Positions 6,021 through 7,178 of a stretch of 7,178 nt of DNA are shown piece after piece. The position numbers and the translations under genes were made by a program. A model generated the notes under the pieces. That model was not told where the DNA came from, made no database searches, and saw only the letters and a program-made list of their open reading frames with translations. The DNA lies in NCBI GenBank assembly GCA_947630935.1, contig CANRJL010000053.1, forward strand, positions 1 to 7,178. The letters are read 5' to 3'. The stretch comes from an uncultured Bacilli bacterium (GTDB lineage Bacteria > Bacillota_I > Bacilli_A > RF39 > UBA660). Each line of letters starts with the position of its first letter. Positions within the stretch are counted from its first letter, which is position 1.

Positions 6021-7088
6021 TTATAAACTCAATGTATATGGTGAAGAACTACTTCCTGCTCCGCCTGTTATTTTAACGGATGATTTTAAGTAAACTACTG
6101 GTCTTACATATCCGGAATTACTTATTGGAGCGCCATCAATATATCCCGTATAATTTACGGCAAATACTGCATAAGCAACAGTTGAATTAGACTGTATTGT
6201 CCATTCATAAAGACTATTCATACTATATTTTAACCAATCATTACTTACGCAACTATTTGTATGATAATTTCTTAAGTTTGATTGTAAACAAGTATTTCGA
6301 ACAGTTCCACCAACCGCATAGCCATAGTCACTTGGATATATTAAACCAACTTTACCTATCCATACTATTGTATTAGGATTTCCTCCACAACCTGTTATTC
6401 CTCGTTCTGCTGTATAGAAATTACTGGCTGTTTTGTTTGCAGTATCAATTCCACCTAAATTCCATACTGCATTATCTATTAAAGAACTGCTTGCTTCGCT
6501 TCTTGCTTGCAAAGTTGTGTTTAAACTAGCTGGTCTTGCCCAATTATTACTACCACTACTATCCCATGGAATACTACCGATACTTGCCGAGCGAATTATT
6601 TTTATTCGACTTTCTCCCGCACCATTTTCTGTTGATTTTATATTATTCATTACTCCAATGATACGCCATGACTCACCATTAAATGTTACATAATTATTTG
6701 GGCTTGCTCCGATGTATCTTAAATTATTTTCAAAGGTTTCATCATAAGCCATTTCAGTTGTTTGGCTCATCACTTCTTCTAAACATTCAACTCCAGTTTT
6801 TTTACTTGCTATGCAATTTTTCATTGCTGTATCTTTATTTACAAAATATAGGGAACATCTGGTTTTGGCTTTGGTTAAGTTTTTGACTTTGGGTGACCAA
6901 TTAGCATTATCCCATTCAACTGTTGCATCGTTATCACATACAGCATGGTCATATACTAAATTATCGCTATTCCCTTTTTTAGGAATGTCATCTAACCAGG
7001 TATTACCATTATAATAAGCAAAATATACATCACTATGGCCATAGTAACCACACATTCCTTTCGCTTCGTTCAAGGTACACATAGTCAT
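6021..7088 (-). CDS. Residual open frame of surface gene copy B, probably a disrupted gene
   Basis: This 355-residue frame holds the outer part of a paralogue of the protein at 4756-5913 but not its membrane anchor. Its first 14 residues (MTMCTLNEAKGMCG) have no counterpart in the paralogue and are encoded by a 66-bp insertion; homology starts at YYGHSDVYF. The Cys module (DHAVCDNDATVEW to KTRCSLYF), LRYIGASPNNYVTF, LGKVGLIY-like and PVVYLKSSVKITGGAGSSSS segments are all kept. The core differs from copy A: an extra GCGG loop, and different residues from about 252 to 325. No Shine-Dalgarno site precedes ATG 7088, and two stops separate it from the upstream fragment. As it stands the frame would give a cytoplasmic protein or none. 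The intact reading frame after the insertion suggests recent disruption, or selection as a silent donor cassette. Only 107 bases and no clear terminator separate it from copy A. Confidence 0.6.
   Translation of the reverse strand: MTMCTLNEAKGMCGYYGHSDVYFAYYNGNTWLDDIPKKGNSDNLVYDHAVCDNDATVEWDNANWSPKVKNLTKAKTRCSLYFVNKDTAMKNCIASKKTGVECLEEVMSQTTEMAYDETFENNLRYIGASPNNYVTFNGESWRIIGVMNNIKSTENGAGESRIKIIRSASIGSIPWDSSGSNNWARPASLNTTLQARSEASSSLIDNAVWNLGGIDTANKTASNFYTAERGITGCGGNPNTIVWIGKVGLIYPSDYGYAVGGTVRNTCLQSNLRNYHTNSCVSNDWLKYSMNSLYEWTIQSNSTVAYAVFAVNYTGYIDGAPISNSGYVRPVVYLKSSVKITGGAGSSSSPYTLSL
6677..7046. repeat. Conserved segment of the tandem surface-gene repeat, copy B
   Basis: Partner of the direct repeat at 5389-5775, in the same orientation about 1.29 kb away. 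Similarity ends at the 66-bp insertion and resumes beyond it (7113-7170), so the insertion is newer than the duplication. Confidence 0.8.
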
Positions 7089-7112
7089 GAAAAACGATTA
7101 TTTTTCAGACTA
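7047..7112. other. 66-bp insertion with two in-frame stops in surface gene copy B
   Basis: Aligning the two paralogues, the junction coding Lys-Val-Asn-Tyr-Tyr-Gly is continuous in copy A but split in copy B between Asn (7115-7113) and Tyr (7046-7044) by exactly 66 bases, or 22 codons. The insertion begins in coding sense with TAG (7112-7110) and has TAA at 7100-7098. Its coding-upstream half is the dyad at 7082-7112; its other half contains the less AT-rich CCTTGAACGAAGCGAAAGG. TAA occurs at both edges (7045-7047, 7111-7113), so it may be a 3-bp target duplication, and CATAGT repeats at 7040-7045 and 7080-7085. Its origin is not recognised. Confidence 0.8.
7082..7112. repeat. 12-bp inverted repeat around a 6-bp centre
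   Basis: TAGTC-a-TGAAAAA (7082-7094) and TTTTTCAGACTA (7101-7112) are inverted repeats of 12 bp with a single extra base (A7087), separated by CGATTA. No U-run follows in either direction beyond the arms, so it is not a standard terminator. Arms of 11-13 bp around a 6-8 bp centre are the form of tyrosine-recombinase core sites such as dif. The dyad sits exactly at one end of the 66-bp insertion. Confidence 0.6.
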
Positions 7113-7178
7113 ATTTACTTTGCCATTTACAAATTCAAAACCTTTATTTACTTGATACATGGCATATGTTTTGCCTAA
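7110..7178 (-). pseudogene. N-terminal fragment of surface gene copy B, cut by a stop codon
   Basis: From the right edge the minus strand reads in frame LGKTYAMYQVNKGFEFVNGKVN and then TAG (7112-7110). Copy A has IDKTFSLYQVNKSFEFVNGKVN at residues 31-52, immediately after its membrane helix. The upstream gene therefore continues beyond the window, presumably with a helix and its own promoter, and is stopped here by the 66-bp insertion. Same frame as the open region at 7088-6021. Confidence 0.8.

Noticed and set aside
5148..7014. Several plus-strand open frames of 67-86 codons (for example 5162-5404 and 6433-6693) opposite the surface genes.
   Set aside because: They mirror the conserved minus-strand coding sequence in both copies, have no ribosome binding sites, and their similarity to each other follows from the paralogy of the real genes.
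4756..7088. Diversity-generating retroelement acting on the lectin-like C-termini.
   Set aside because: No reverse transcriptase or template repeat is in the window, and the differences between copies include length changes and synonymous changes rather than adenine-specific substitutions.

Overview
The window is AT-rich, and every convincing gene lies on the minus strand. The DNA reads as a low-GC Gram-positive (Bacillota), probably an uncultured gut lineage. The evidence is a full-length Firmicutes-type PriA, purine-rich Shine-Dalgarno sites, consensus SigA-type promoters, a sortase-type NPKTG wall-anchoring signal (so the cell has a wall), and tryptophans encoded by TGG, which argues for the standard code rather than that of Mycoplasma. 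The lineage is an inference from protein style; no marker gene was compared.

Layout in the direction of transcription (right to left): (1) 7178-6021, a surface-protein gene (copy B) that runs off the right edge and is broken by a 66-bp insertion carrying two in-frame stops and a near-perfect dyad; (2) 5913-4756, an intact tandem paralogue (copy A), an N-terminally membrane-anchored surface protein behind a promoter whose spacer contains ten G; (3) 4696-2528, primosomal helicase priA, whose promoter puts the transcription start almost on the start codon; (4) 2484-1711, an unrecognised protein, probably exported, with a perfect TTGACA-N17-TATAAT promoter and a strong terminator; (5) 1560-190, a secreted, wall-anchored ComEC-like metallo-beta-lactamase-fold hydrolase; (6) 62-1, a second poly-G promoter and ribosome binding site leading to a gene that starts at the left edge.

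The most notable signal is the pair of poly-G promoters (32-62 and 5947-5978). They share one architecture: TTGAC(A/T), two bases, a run of 9 or 10 G, an eight-base block ending in TATGT, and a -10 hexamer. Their spacers are 19 and 20 bp, and in both cases seven G would give the ideal 17 bp. This matches slippage-controlled, phase-variable promoters known in other bacteria and suggests that several surface genes in this genome are switched this way. The tandem paralogues share nearly identical N-terminal halves and C-terminal tails but have divergent cores, and one copy is interrupted. Together these suggest a locus for surface variation by promoter switching and possibly cassette exchange. 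That model is inference; the promoter structure, the insertion and the similarity pattern are seen directly.
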